Below, one piece after another: positions 34,005 through 40,873 of a stretch of DNA of 64,000 nucleotides. The position numbers and the translations under genes were made by a program. Below the pieces are notes generated by a model. It searched no databases. It saw only the letters and a list, made by a program, of their open reading frames with translations, and had not been told where the DNA came from. Positions within the stretch are counted from its first letter, which is position 1; every line of letters begins with the position of its first letter. Source of the stretch: an uncultured Christensenella sp. (GTDB lineage Bacteria > Bacillota > Clostridia > Christensenellales > Borkfalkiaceae); contig CAJTYL010000002.1 in NCBI GenBank assembly GCA_910583855.1, positions 62,001 to 126,000 of the forward strand, read 5' to 3'.

Positions 34005-35285
34005 ATGTTAACGAGTATCTGCGGAATTAATTGGGGCGACGAAGGCAAGGGAAGAATGGTGGACCTTCTTTCCGAAAAGTTCGATATCGTCTGCCGCTAT
34101 CAGGGCGGCAACAATGCAGGGCATACCGTCATCAACGAAAAGGGAAAATTCATACTGAATCTACTTCCGTCGGGTATTCTCCGTGACGACGTGGTAAACG
34201 TTCTCGGTTGCGGAATGGTAATAGATATTAAGCACCTCTGCGGCGAAATCGAAAGGCTGAGAGAGGGCGGAATAAAAATCACCCCCGAAAATCTTAAAAT
34301 AAGCGACAAAGCCGTCATCACTATGCCCTACAACGTTTTGCAGGATATAATGGAAGAGGACAGACTCACAAAAGCAACGGGCAAGCCCTACGGCTCGACC
34401 CGTCGCGGCATCGCGCCCGTTTACGCCGACAAATACATGAAAAAGGCGTTCAGAATGGGCGAGCTTTTGAATACCGCTCTTTTGTATAAGCGTATTCCCG
34501 ACGTCGTCGCCTGGAAAAATATGACGATAAAGGCTTACGGCTTCGACCCTGTAACCGTGGAAGAAATGATAGAATACTTTGAAATCTACGGCAAGCCCCT
34601 TGCAAAGTTCGTTTGCGACACGGGCTCCTACCTTAACGAAGCGAACAAAAACGGCAGGAATATTATGTTCGAAGCCCAGCTCGGCGCGCTCCGCGACATC
34701 GACTTCGGCATAGTTCCTTACACCTCGTCGTCGTCGACGATTGCGGCTTACGCACCCATCGGCGCGGGCGTGCCCAACCTTAAACTTGATAATTCCATAG
34801 GCATTATGAAAGCTTATTCAAGTTGCGTCGGCGCGGGTCCCTTCACCTGCGAATACTTCGGCGAAAAGGCTGAAAAGCTCCGTGAACTCGGCGGCGAGTA
34901 CGGCGCGGCGACGGGCAGACCGAGAAGAGTAGGACCCTTCGACGTTGTCGCTTCCCGCTACGGCATACGCTGTCAGGGCGCGGACGAAATCGCCCTCACC
35001 AAGCTCGACGTTCTTGACGGATACGAAGAGATTGAAATCTGTACGCACTATCTGTTGAACGGAAAAGTCATTGACGAGTTCCCGTTCACAGACGTTCTGG
35101 ACGATTGCATGCCCGTGTTTGAAAAGGTAAAGGGCTGGCACTGCGATATAACGAAGTGCAGGAGGAAAGAGGACCTGCCACAAGCGGCGCTTGACTATAT
35201 CCGCCTGTTGGAAAAACTTTGCGGGTGCAAAATAAAATACGTTTCCGTCGGCGCGGAACGCGAAGCCTGCATAGAAATGTATTAG
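34005..35285 (+). CDS. purA: Adenylosuccinate synthetase
   Basis: PurA joins IMP and aspartate using GTP, the first step from IMP to AMP. The 426-residue product has the N-terminal GTP/IMP loop INWGDEGKGRMVD (about 8-20, catalytic Asp in WGDEGKG), NNAGHTVI with the catalytic His (about 45), and the C-terminal GEYGAATGRPRRVGPFD, matching the TGRPRR loop. AAGGTGG lies 7 bases before the ATG. It has its own promoter and terminator, so it is monocistronic. No other purine gene is near. Confidence 0.95.
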   Translation: MLTSICGINWGDEGKGRMVDLLSEKFDIVCRYQGGNNAGHTVINEKGKFILNLLPSGILRDDVVNVLGCGMVIDIKHLCGEIERLREGGIKITPENLKISDKAVITMPYNVLQDIMEEDRLTKATGKPYGSTRRGIAPVYADKYMKKAFRMGELLNTALLYKRIPDVVAWKNMTIKAYGFDPVTVEEMIEYFEIYGKPLAKFVCDTGSYLNEANKNGRNIMFEAQLGALRDIDFGIVPYTSSSSTIAAYAPIGAGVPNLKLDNSIGIMKAYSSCVGAGPFTCEYFGEKAEKLRELGGEYGAATGRPRRVGPFDVVASRYGIRCQGADEIALTKLDVLDGYEEIEICTHYLLNGKVIDEFPFTDVLDDCMPVFEKVKGWHCDITKCRRKEDLPQAALDYIRLLEKLCGCKIKYVSVGAEREACIEMY

Positions 35286-35317
35286 ACTATTCACAGCAAT
35301 TAAGCCTTCTCGCCCGC

Positions 35318-35350
35318 CCCTGTCATTTTGGCGTAGCCGAAGAATCTTAT
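35318..35350. repeat. Family D repeat
   Basis: CCTGTCATTTTGGCGTAGCC and GAAGAATCTTA between purA and the shared terminator. Confidence 0.5.
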
Positions 35351-35378
35351 TTTATAAAACTCGAATCAACAAAAAAAC

Positions 35379-35420
35379 ACGCCGCTTGCGGGTAGTTCCC
35401 GCAAGCGGCGTTTCGTTTCT
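35379..35420. terminator. Bidirectional terminator between purA and the vWA lipoprotein gene
   Basis: A 14-bp stem ACGCCGCTTGCGGG / CCCGCAAGCGGCGT with a TAGTT loop (35379-35411), T-rich on the plus side (TTCGTTTCTTTC) and on the minus side (GTTTTTTTG). It serves two converging genes. Confidence 0.85.
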
Positions 35421-35426
35421 TTCTTT

Positions 35427-36950
35427 TTACTTAGCGGCGTAATAGTCTTTTTCCGACGCCTTGCCGACGAGCGACACAAACTCCTTCTTCAACGGGTCTG
35501 CGTTGATATATTCGGACATACCTTCAAGCCTCGTCAGCACGCCGTCGAGCGACGCGTTGCCCTTGTACTCCGATTTGCGCAGGATAAGCCCGAACTCCGC
35601 AACGCAAGATATAAATTTAAAATCGTCGTTGGGGGTAGAGGAGGCGTTAAGATAAGCTTCGCTTGTCACGCTGTCCGAAACTTCCTTAGAGGAACGCACG
35701 TCCTTATAACGCACCTCTATATCCGCGAGTTTGGCGTCCGCGCCTTCAACCGCGGGCATATTGAATTCTTTAAGTTTAATTTCGTACAGCGCGGCAACGC
35801 ACAGGTTGCTTCCTATCTCGCCCGCGTCCGTCTTTTCATCGTTAAAGTCGTCCGCCGAAAGAATCTTAGTATCGTAACCTATAAGCCTGTACTTTTCAAC
35901 CGTATCGGTAGAGAATGTAACGCCCGCCTTCGCGTCCTTCGCAACTGTTTTTAAAGTGCCGTTAAGCTCTTTTACTAGAACCTTTTCGGCCTCTAACTCG
36001 TTATCGAGGTATGCGTAGTTTCCGTTGCCGCAGGTCGCAAGCGTTTCCAAAATACTGTCCCGCGTGTTGCCCAAGCCCACGCCCAAAACGGAGAGGTACA
36101 CGCCGCCGTCCGCCTTATTCTGTATGAACTCTTTCAGTTCGTTCTGCGAGGTCATTCCAACGTTAAAGTCGCCGTCGGAAATGAGTATAACGCGGTTGTT
36201 GCCGCCCGTAACGAAGTGCTCCTTCGCCAAAGCGTAAGCCCTTTCCAGTCCGTCGCCACCGTTCGTCGCACCGCGCGCGGTCAGTCCGTTTATCTTGTTT
36301 TTTATCGTTGTCTTGCCGCTTGCCGTGCACTCCACGCCGTCCAGATGCGTGTCTACGCCGCTTGCGTAAGTCACCAAAGACACTACGGAGTTATCGCTAA
36401 GATTATCCACTAGCTTGCATATTCCCTTTTTTGCAAGCCCAAGCCTGTCATCGCCCGACATCGAGCCCGACCTGTCTATTAAGAAAACGTAGTTGCACAC
36501 GTCCGTTTCAAGCTTGTATTCCGAGGTTTTAATTCCCGCAAGCATAAGATAATTTTCGTCGTTCCAAGGGCAGGGCGCAAGATAAGATGATACCGCAACC
36601 GCTTTATCGGTAGGCGCGGTAAAGTCGTAGTCAAAATAGTTTATCATTTCCTCAACTCTCACGCTGTCCGGCGCAATGCTATGCCCGTCGTTCAACTGCC
36701 GCCTTATGAGCGAATAAGTCGCCGTGTTCCTATCGAGCGAAAAGTAAGAGGAGGCTTCGTCCGCCGTGTTTTTAAATCCGTTTTCTATTATCGAGTTATA
36801 GTCGTAATTCCCCGTGACGTAATGATCGGGCTGGGGATTATAGTTCCAGTCACCCCCGCCGCTCCAGCCGCCGTCCGCACTGCACGCGCCTAACCCCACG
36901 CAAGCCGCGCCTATCAAAGCTATTGCAATAAATAAGTGTTTCTTTTTCAT
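35427..36950 (-). CDS. von Willebrand factor A domain lipoprotein (YfbK-like)
   Basis: The 507-residue protein has a lipoprotein signal (IALIGAACVGLGAC, lipobox Cys23) followed by a Gly/Asn/Trp-rich spacer, an N-terminal vWA-associated domain with RVEEMINYFDYDF, a vWA domain at about 152-330 whose MIDAS motif is DRSGSMS, and a C-terminal domain with IGSNLCVAALYEIKLKEF. It should sit on the outer face of the membrane. GAGGTG precedes the ATG. It is the last gene of an ECF sigma/anti-sigma operon, the standard context for YfbK-like proteins. A role in envelope or adhesion response is inferred from that context. Confidence 0.9.
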   Translation of the reverse strand: MKKKHLFIAIALIGAACVGLGACSADGGWSGGGDWNYNPQPDHYVTGNYDYNSIIENGFKNTADEASSYFSLDRNTATYSLIRRQLNDGHSIAPDSVRVEEMINYFDYDFTAPTDKAVAVSSYLAPCPWNDENYLMLAGIKTSEYKLETDVCNYVFLIDRSGSMSGDDRLGLAKKGICKLVDNLSDNSVVSLVTYASGVDTHLDGVECTASGKTTIKNKINGLTARGATNGGDGLERAYALAKEHFVTGGNNRVILISDGDFNVGMTSQNELKEFIQNKADGGVYLSVLGVGLGNTRDSILETLATCGNGNYAYLDNELEAEKVLVKELNGTLKTVAKDAKAGVTFSTDTVEKYRLIGYDTKILSADDFNDEKTDAGEIGSNLCVAALYEIKLKEFNMPAVEGADAKLADIEVRYKDVRSSKEVSDSVTSEAYLNASSTPNDDFKFISCVAEFGLILRKSEYKGNASLDGVLTRLEGMSEYINADPLKKEFVSLVGKASEKDYYAAK

Positions 36951-37021
36951 TTTTCACCTCGTTTCGGTCTTTCTGCAATTACAACGAAGTTTCCCGCGCT
37001 TTTGTCCCGCTTTTTCAAAAA

Positions 37022-37729
37022 TTAATTTCTGAGCAGCAGTTCAAGGCATTTTATATACGCGTTTTCGTCGGACGACTGCACGTTGAAGTAATATTTCACT
37101 CCGCCCTTCACGGCTAAAAGCTTGTTCACGGGTTCGCCGTTTTCGGCAATCTCTTTCGTGAGATAGTAAGAAATTCCGCGGTACGTTCCCGCCGCGCCGT
37201 CCGCATAAGTTTTAAGCGGCTCGAACGTCTTATCCGAGAACTCGACGAATATTTGCAAATCGTATCTTGTGCTTGCAACGTAAGTCGCTTCCGCGTACAC
37301 GTGCGCCGTGTCCTCGTCGGCAAAGCGTGAGGTATACACCCTCTGTACGTCCGCGTTATTTAAATACGCAAGCTTTTCAATAAACTTCAAATTGCCGTCG
37401 ACGGAGGAGAGTGCGTAGGCGTTCTCCTCGTCGTATCGGAGTTCGGAAACCCCGTAAGTCGGCAAAGCGGCAGAGCCGCCCAAAGACCCGTCCGCAGACC
37501 CGTCGGGGGCGTTTACCGAGAAGTCCGCCCGCGCAATAAGCACGGCGGCAACGGCAAAGACCAGCACGAACGAAGCCGCTATCGAGGCAATCTTTGCAAA
37601 CCTCGGCAACCGCGTATCGCGCCGTTTAACCGACTTTTTAGCGTCGGCAACTATATTATTCGGGAGCTCGGGGGTGGTTACGCCCTCGAAATATCCCTTA
37701 AATTGTTCTTCTAACCGTTTGTCTTTCAT
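37022..37729 (-). CDS. Probable membrane-anchored anti-sigma factor
   Basis: The 235-residue product has a short cytoplasmic part (1-45, LEEQFKGYFEGVTTPELP), one membrane helix at about 46-67 (IASIAASFVLVFAVAAVLI) and an extracytoplasmic domain rich in Ser/Gly after it. This topology and its place 25 bases after an ECF sigma gene make it the cognate anti-sigma factor. The family has no sequence motif I can point to; there is no zinc HxxxCxxC motif in the N-terminal part, so it is not a ZAS-type anti-sigma. GAAGG lies 7 bases before the ATG. Confidence 0.78.
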   Translation of the reverse strand: MKDKRLEEQFKGYFEGVTTPELPNNIVADAKKSVKRRDTRLPRFAKIASIAASFVLVFAVAAVLIARADFSVNAPDGSADGSLGGSAALPTYGVSELRYDEENAYALSSVDGNLKFIEKLAYLNNADVQRVYTSRFADEDTAHVYAEATYVASTRYDLQIFVEFSDKTFEPLKTYADGAAGTYRGISYYLTKEIAENGEPVNKLLAVKGGVKYYFNVQSSDENAYIKCLELLLRN

Positions 37730-37754
37730 TTACCTTCTCAAAATTATAACGAAT

Positions 37755-38303
37755 TTATACGTTGTTTCGTCCCGCAGACAAATTAATTTTTAAATTATCC
37801 TCGGCTCTTTTTATAAGCCTGTCCGCCGCAGACTTGCTTATCTTCATCTCCGCAGCGATCTCGCGCACGGTCATATCCACGTAATATTTCAGGTACGTCG
37901 CGCGCCGTTCGTCGGGCGCAAGCTTGTTTATCGCCTGTTCAAGCATAATTGCGTCATCGCGCTTGTCGGGAGCATAGTCGGCGGAGGCGAGAGAGAAGAA
38001 CTCCTCCGCGGAAGCGGTGGGGTGCGCCTTCTTCTTTCGTATAAGGTCAAGCGCGGTGTTCCTCACTATCTTCAATATCCAGCCGTACGGGTTTTCGTCC
38101 TGCCTGTATTTATAGGCAAAGCGCGCAATTTTTATAAGGCTGTCGTGAACCACGTCCTCGGCATAGTCCCGCCCGACAAGGCTTATCGCAACGGCAAACA
38201 TTCTCTTGCCCGCAAACAAATAAATCCCGTCAAGATATTCGGCTTCGCCTCCGGCAACGCCCGATAAAAGCTTATTAAGTTGTTCGCTTTCTCTGTCGGG
38301 CAT
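37755..38303 (-). CDS. ECF-type RNA polymerase sigma factor
   Basis: The 182-residue protein has region 2 (ISLVGRDYAEDVVHDSLIKIARFAYKY, quoted here as DYAEDVVHDSLIKI) and WILKIVRNTALDLIR, and region 4 with LAPDERRATYLKYYVDMTVR and an HTH IAAEMKISKSAADRLIKRA. GGAGG is 9 bases before the ATG. It leads the operon sigma - anti-sigma - vWA lipoprotein. Such factors usually transcribe their own operon; a TTGACA box 45 bases upstream has no good -10 partner, so the promoter was not settled. Confidence 0.92.
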   Translation of the reverse strand: MPDRESEQLNKLLSGVAGGEAEYLDGIYLFAGKRMFAVAISLVGRDYAEDVVHDSLIKIARFAYKYRQDENPYGWILKIVRNTALDLIRKKKAHPTASAEEFFSLASADYAPDKRDDAIMLEQAINKLAPDERRATYLKYYVDMTVREIAAEMKISKSAADRLIKRAEDNLKINLSAGRNNV

Positions 38304-38374
38304 GCCGTCTGCCTCCGTTTTTCTTTTATTTTGCGGCTAAACTCGCGTTTTGTCAATATAAATTTTATTTTTTC

Positions 38375-38403
38375 TTGCGCTAACCCCGCATGTATTGTAT
38401 AAT
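38375..38403 (+). promoter_or_regulatory. Sigma-A promoter of dapF
   Basis: TTGCGC (38375-38380), 17-base spacer, TATAAT (38398-38403) with an extended TGTATAAT. The -10 box overlaps the left end of the family A element, so transcription starts within its first ten bases. Confidence 0.72.
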
Positions 38404-38646
38404 ATAATAAACGGCGCAAGCAAACGCCACGCTTTTTGCTTAGCACGCTCAATTTGTGGCTGCGCCGCCTTTGCGCAAAATTATTTGAATTTTTATATTG
38501 AGGTGTGCAAAGCGTCGCCATCGCTCGCGCAGCGGAGGAATGCCTGCGATTATATATGTGTGTGCTCCGAGAAATTGCGGGCAGGGAGGCGGCGCCTCCA
38601 AAAGTCGCAGAAAATTTTACGCGCAGAACAGCGTGAAATTTTTGTG
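38402..38646 (+). repeat. Family A structured element, long copy upstream of dapF
   Basis: P1 AAGCAAA / TTTGCTT; P3 TGCCTGCGATT (38541-38551) with AATTGCGGGCA (38573-38583); P4 GGAGGC / GCCTCC (38585-38599); P5 AAAATTTTACGC, loop GCAGAACA, GCGTGAAATTTTT (38611-38643). About 55 extra bases lie in the P2 region. It ends at GAGAGAGG. The P4 and P5 stems differ from the other copies yet stay paired. Confidence 0.82.
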
Positions 38647-38659
38647 AGAGAGGTTATTT

Positions 38660-39493
38660 ATGAAATTTTACAAAATGCACGGTATAGGCAACGACTATAT
38701 CTATTTCGACTGTATGAAGGAAGAGCTCCCCGACCCCGAAGCGGTGGCAATACGCCTTTCCGACAGACACTTCGGCATAGGCGGCGACGGAATAATTCTT
38801 CTTTGCCCCTCGAAGATAGCGGACTGCAAAATGCGTATGTTCAATGCGGACGGCTCCGAGGGCAAGATGTGCGGCAACGGGGTGCGTTGCGTGGGTAAGC
38901 TCGCGCATGATTTGGGCTATGTAAACGGCAATACCTGCCGTATCGAAACCCTTTCGGGTATAAAAACGCTTGAATTCACCCTTGACGGCGCGGGCAAGGT
39001 CGCAAGCGCAAAAGTCGATATGGGCGCGGCTATCCTCGACGGCGAAAAAATCCCCTCAACCTTTAAAGGCTCAAAAGTTGTAAACGCGCCTTTGACCGTG
39101 GACGGTGAAGAATACAAAGTCACCCTCGTTTCAATGGGCAACCCGCACTGCGTGGTTTTCAGAGACCCTGACAATCTGAACCTTGAAGAGCTCGGCAAAA
39201 AGTTTGAAAACAGTCCCGCCTTCCCCGAAAGGATAAACACGGAATTTGTAAAAGTTATAAAGCGTAACGAGCTGAAAATGCGCGTCTGGGAGAGGGGTAG
39301 CGGTGAAACGCTCGCCTGCGGCACGGGCGCGTGCGCCTCGGCTGTCGCCGCGGTCTTGAACGGCTTTTGCGATAAAGGCGAAGAAATAACGGTTCATCTT
39401 CTCGGCGGCGACCTTAAAATCCTTTACACCGACGAAACGGTGTATATGACGGGCGGCGCAACCTTAGTCTTTACGGGCGAAATCAATTTATAA
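38660..39493 (+). CDS. dapF: Diaminopimelate epimerase
   Basis: DapF interconverts LL- and meso-diaminopimelate, supplying lysine and peptidoglycan. The 277-residue protein has the two active-site cysteines Cys71 (MCGNGVRC) and Cys220 (LACGTGAC) and the conserved start KMHGIGNDYIYFD. The SD GAGAGAGG lies 8 bases before the ATG. It has its own promoter and a family A leader. Together with dapL at 42568 it indicates the aminotransferase variant of the DAP pathway. Confidence 0.96.
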   Translation: MKFYKMHGIGNDYIYFDCMKEELPDPEAVAIRLSDRHFGIGGDGIILLCPSKIADCKMRMFNADGSEGKMCGNGVRCVGKLAHDLGYVNGNTCRIETLSGIKTLEFTLDGAGKVASAKVDMGAAILDGEKIPSTFKGSKVVNAPLTVDGEEYKVTLVSMGNPHCVVFRDPDNLNLEELGKKFENSPAFPERINTEFVKVIKRNELKMRVWERGSGETLACGTGACASAVAAVLNGFCDKGEEITVHLLGGDLKILYTDETVYMTGGATLVFTGEINL

Positions 39494-39511
39494 TATTTAA
39501 GGATAACCAAT

Positions 39512-39544
39512 AAGCGGCGCGGGCTAAGATAGCCCGCGCCGCTT
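39512..39544. terminator. Bidirectional terminator between dapF and the tandem-HTH gene
   Basis: A 15-bp perfect stem AAGCGGCGCGGGCTA (39512-39526) / TAGCCCGCGCCGCTT (39530-39544) with an AGA loop lies between two converging genes. Confidence 0.82.
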
Positions 39545-39548
39545 AGTT

Positions 39549-39980
39549 TCATTGTTCTCTGCCAAGTAAATAGTCAATTGAACAGTCGAAATAATCTGCA
39601 AGTTTTATATAATTAATTATGGTAGGGATTGATTTATCGTGTAGCCACTTGTATGTTAAAGAACTTGATATATTTAAATCATTTTGCAAGTCGGTTTCTT
39701 TTTTAGTGTTATCTTTTAAACACTTTCTCAAAATTTTACCAATGGGTTTTACTGTATCAAAGCTATAACTTTGCGGAATATCAATTCTTCCAAGAAGATA
39801 ATCGGCGGAACAATTAAAGTACTCAACTAAAGCAATAAAAGCTTTGGTTGAAGGCATATGCGCTTCATTTACTATGTGTGATGCAGTTTCTCGGGTTACG
39901 CCTATATTTTTAGCAAGCGAAGTTACTGACAAATTATACTCTTTAATGTACTCTTTTAGCCTTTCGACAAATTCCGACAT
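39549..39980 (-). CDS. Tandem XRE-type helix-turn-helix regulator, second copy
   Basis: The 143-residue protein repeats the two-HTH design of the gene at 17898: the first domain (about 14-66) has TSLAKNIGVTRETASHIVNE and ends YFNCSADYLLGR; the second ends YFDCSIDYLLGR. GGGGGT is 5 bases before the ATG. It is divergent from a small frameshifted gene, with an 11-bp inverted repeat overlapping the divergent promoters, so it probably represses that gene and itself. It is AT-rich compared with dapF and pyrG. Confidence 0.87.
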   Translation of the reverse strand: MSEFVERLKEYIKEYNLSVTSLAKNIGVTRETASHIVNEAHMPSTKAFIALVEYFNCSADYLLGRIDIPQSYSFDTVKPIGKILRKCLKDNTKKETDLQNDLNISSSLTYKWLHDKSIPTIINYIKLADYFDCSIDYLLGREQ

Positions 39981-40014
39981 AATACCCCCAACAAAGACAT
40001 TCTTTTTTAATAAT

Positions 40015-40069
40015 TATCCTCGTTTTGTTTTACAGTTTGTTTGACTGTGAAATGAAACGAGGATATAAT
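40015..40069. promoter_or_regulatory. Promoter with inverted-repeat operator between tandem-HTH gene and small gene
   Basis: TATCCTCGTTT (40015-40025) is an exact inverted match of AAACGAGGATA (40055-40065). Inside lies ACAGT-N7-ACTGT. A plus-strand promoter TTGACT (40041-40046)-N17-TATAAT (40064-40069) overlaps the right arm, so a protein bound there would block it. Confidence 0.68.
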
Positions 40070-40118
40070 TATTATTGTTAACGTTAGCAAAAAAAATTAT
40101 TAAGCTAAGGAGAATATT

Positions 40119-40389
40119 ATGGAATCTAAATTAGATAAATTTTACGAATTTGAAGGTCTTTATGAAAATTGGATAGATATGGGGGAGAAGTATAAGGATG
40201 TTAAAGAGGACATAGCAGGTCGGGTTACCAAATTAAATGAAGTCCTGACGGAAGAGCAAAAAAAAGGAATTGCAATCGATATGTCTTCTTTATAACCAAC
40301 AGGAGTACGAAGCGGGGAAAGCCACTTACAAAGCGGGTTTTAAAACGGGACTTGCTTTGCTACTTGAATCCATTTCAGATGAATTTTAG
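40119..40389 (+). pseudogene. Small gene interrupted by a frameshift at an A8 run
   Basis: From the ATG at 40119 (AAGGAG 8 bases upstream) the frame codes MESKLDKFYEFEGLYENWID... and stops at 40295 after 58 residues. Skipping one base in the A8 run at about 40258-40265 joins it to a second frame that reads ELQSICLLYNQQEYEAGKAT and continues to a stop at 40389, giving one ~89-residue acidic helical protein with the ending ALLLESISDEF. The continuation looks like coding sequence. Options are a true inactivating insertion, slippage on the A run that makes both forms, or a sequencing error. It is divergent from a tandem-HTH regulator. Confidence 0.72.
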
Positions 40390-40483
40390 GTGGCTTTAAC
40401 CCTTATCCACTGCAAGCGGTAGGTACGGATTGAGCTCGTATATATCCGTAACCCTTTTCTTGTATTAAAATTACTAATTTTTT

Positions 40484-40516
40484 GGCGGTATAATCTTGCA
40501 ATTATACCGCCTTTAT
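40484..40516 (+). terminator. Hairpin terminator after the frameshifted gene
   Basis: GGCGGTATAAT (40484-40494) / ATTATACCGCC (40501-40511) with a 6-base loop, followed by TTTATG. Confidence 0.7.
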
Positions 40517-40547
40517 GTTACAATATCAATATTAAACATCATAATTA

Positions 40548-40690
40548 AGCTTTCCCCTCTTTTGAAGGGGGGGAAGGTGTCCCAACGGGTCGGATGAGGG
40601 GTTTCAAAAAATTTTCCACCTAAACTAAGCCTTCCCCGTGGTGGGGAAGGTGTCAACAAAGTTGACGGATGAGGGGTTTCAAATAACTTA
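40548..40690. repeat. Two tandem family C repeats
   Basis: Unit 1 has CCCCTCTTTTGAAGGGGGGG, AAGGTGTCCCAACGGGTCGG and ATGAGGGG; unit 2 has CCTTCCCCGTGGTGGGGAAG, GTGTCAACAAAGTTGACGG and ATGAGGGG. Each is two hairpins joined by GTGTC, and the stem sequences differ while staying paired. Confidence 0.7.
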
Positions 40691-40696
40691 GCTCCT

Positions 40697-40794
40697 CTTG
40701 TCATTCTGCGCGAGGGCGTAGCCCGCTGCTTTGCGCCTCTTATTGTAAAAACTTCTCGTAATAAGGCGCAAAGGCGCAGCCGAAGAATCTCAAT
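40697..40794. repeat. Family D repeat with an inserted GCGCCTT hairpin
   Basis: TTGTCATTCTGCGCGAGGGC ... GCCGAAGAATCTCAATC is interrupted by TTTGCGCCTCTTATTGTAA / TAATAAGGCGCAAA, which folds on itself. The unit can form one long hairpin. Confidence 0.55.
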
Positions 40795-40802
40795 CATTTT
40801 TA

Positions 40803-40862
40803 AAATAATTAACGGCACGTCACGAAAAACTTTATTCGCAGAATAGCGCGACGGATTTGTGA
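40803..40862 (+). repeat. Family A element, internally deleted copy upstream of pyrG
   Basis: AATAATTAACGGCAC (left end) is joined directly to CACGAAAAACTTTATTC, loop GCAGAATA, then GCGCGACGGATTTGTG and GAGGAGG. P1 to P4 are missing. The two P5 arms do not pair, as if each came from a different copy. Confidence 0.72.
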
Positions 40863-40873
40863 GGAGGCTATTT

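Noticed and set aside
40403..40411. TTATCCACT, a near-match to a DnaA box
   Set aside because: Single isolated site, one mismatch, far from dnaA; no cluster or AT-rich unwinding element beside it.
40548..40690. Tandem repeats that might be a CRISPR array
   Set aside because: The units are two palindromes each, differ in stem sequence, have no equal-length spacers, and no cas gene is nearby.
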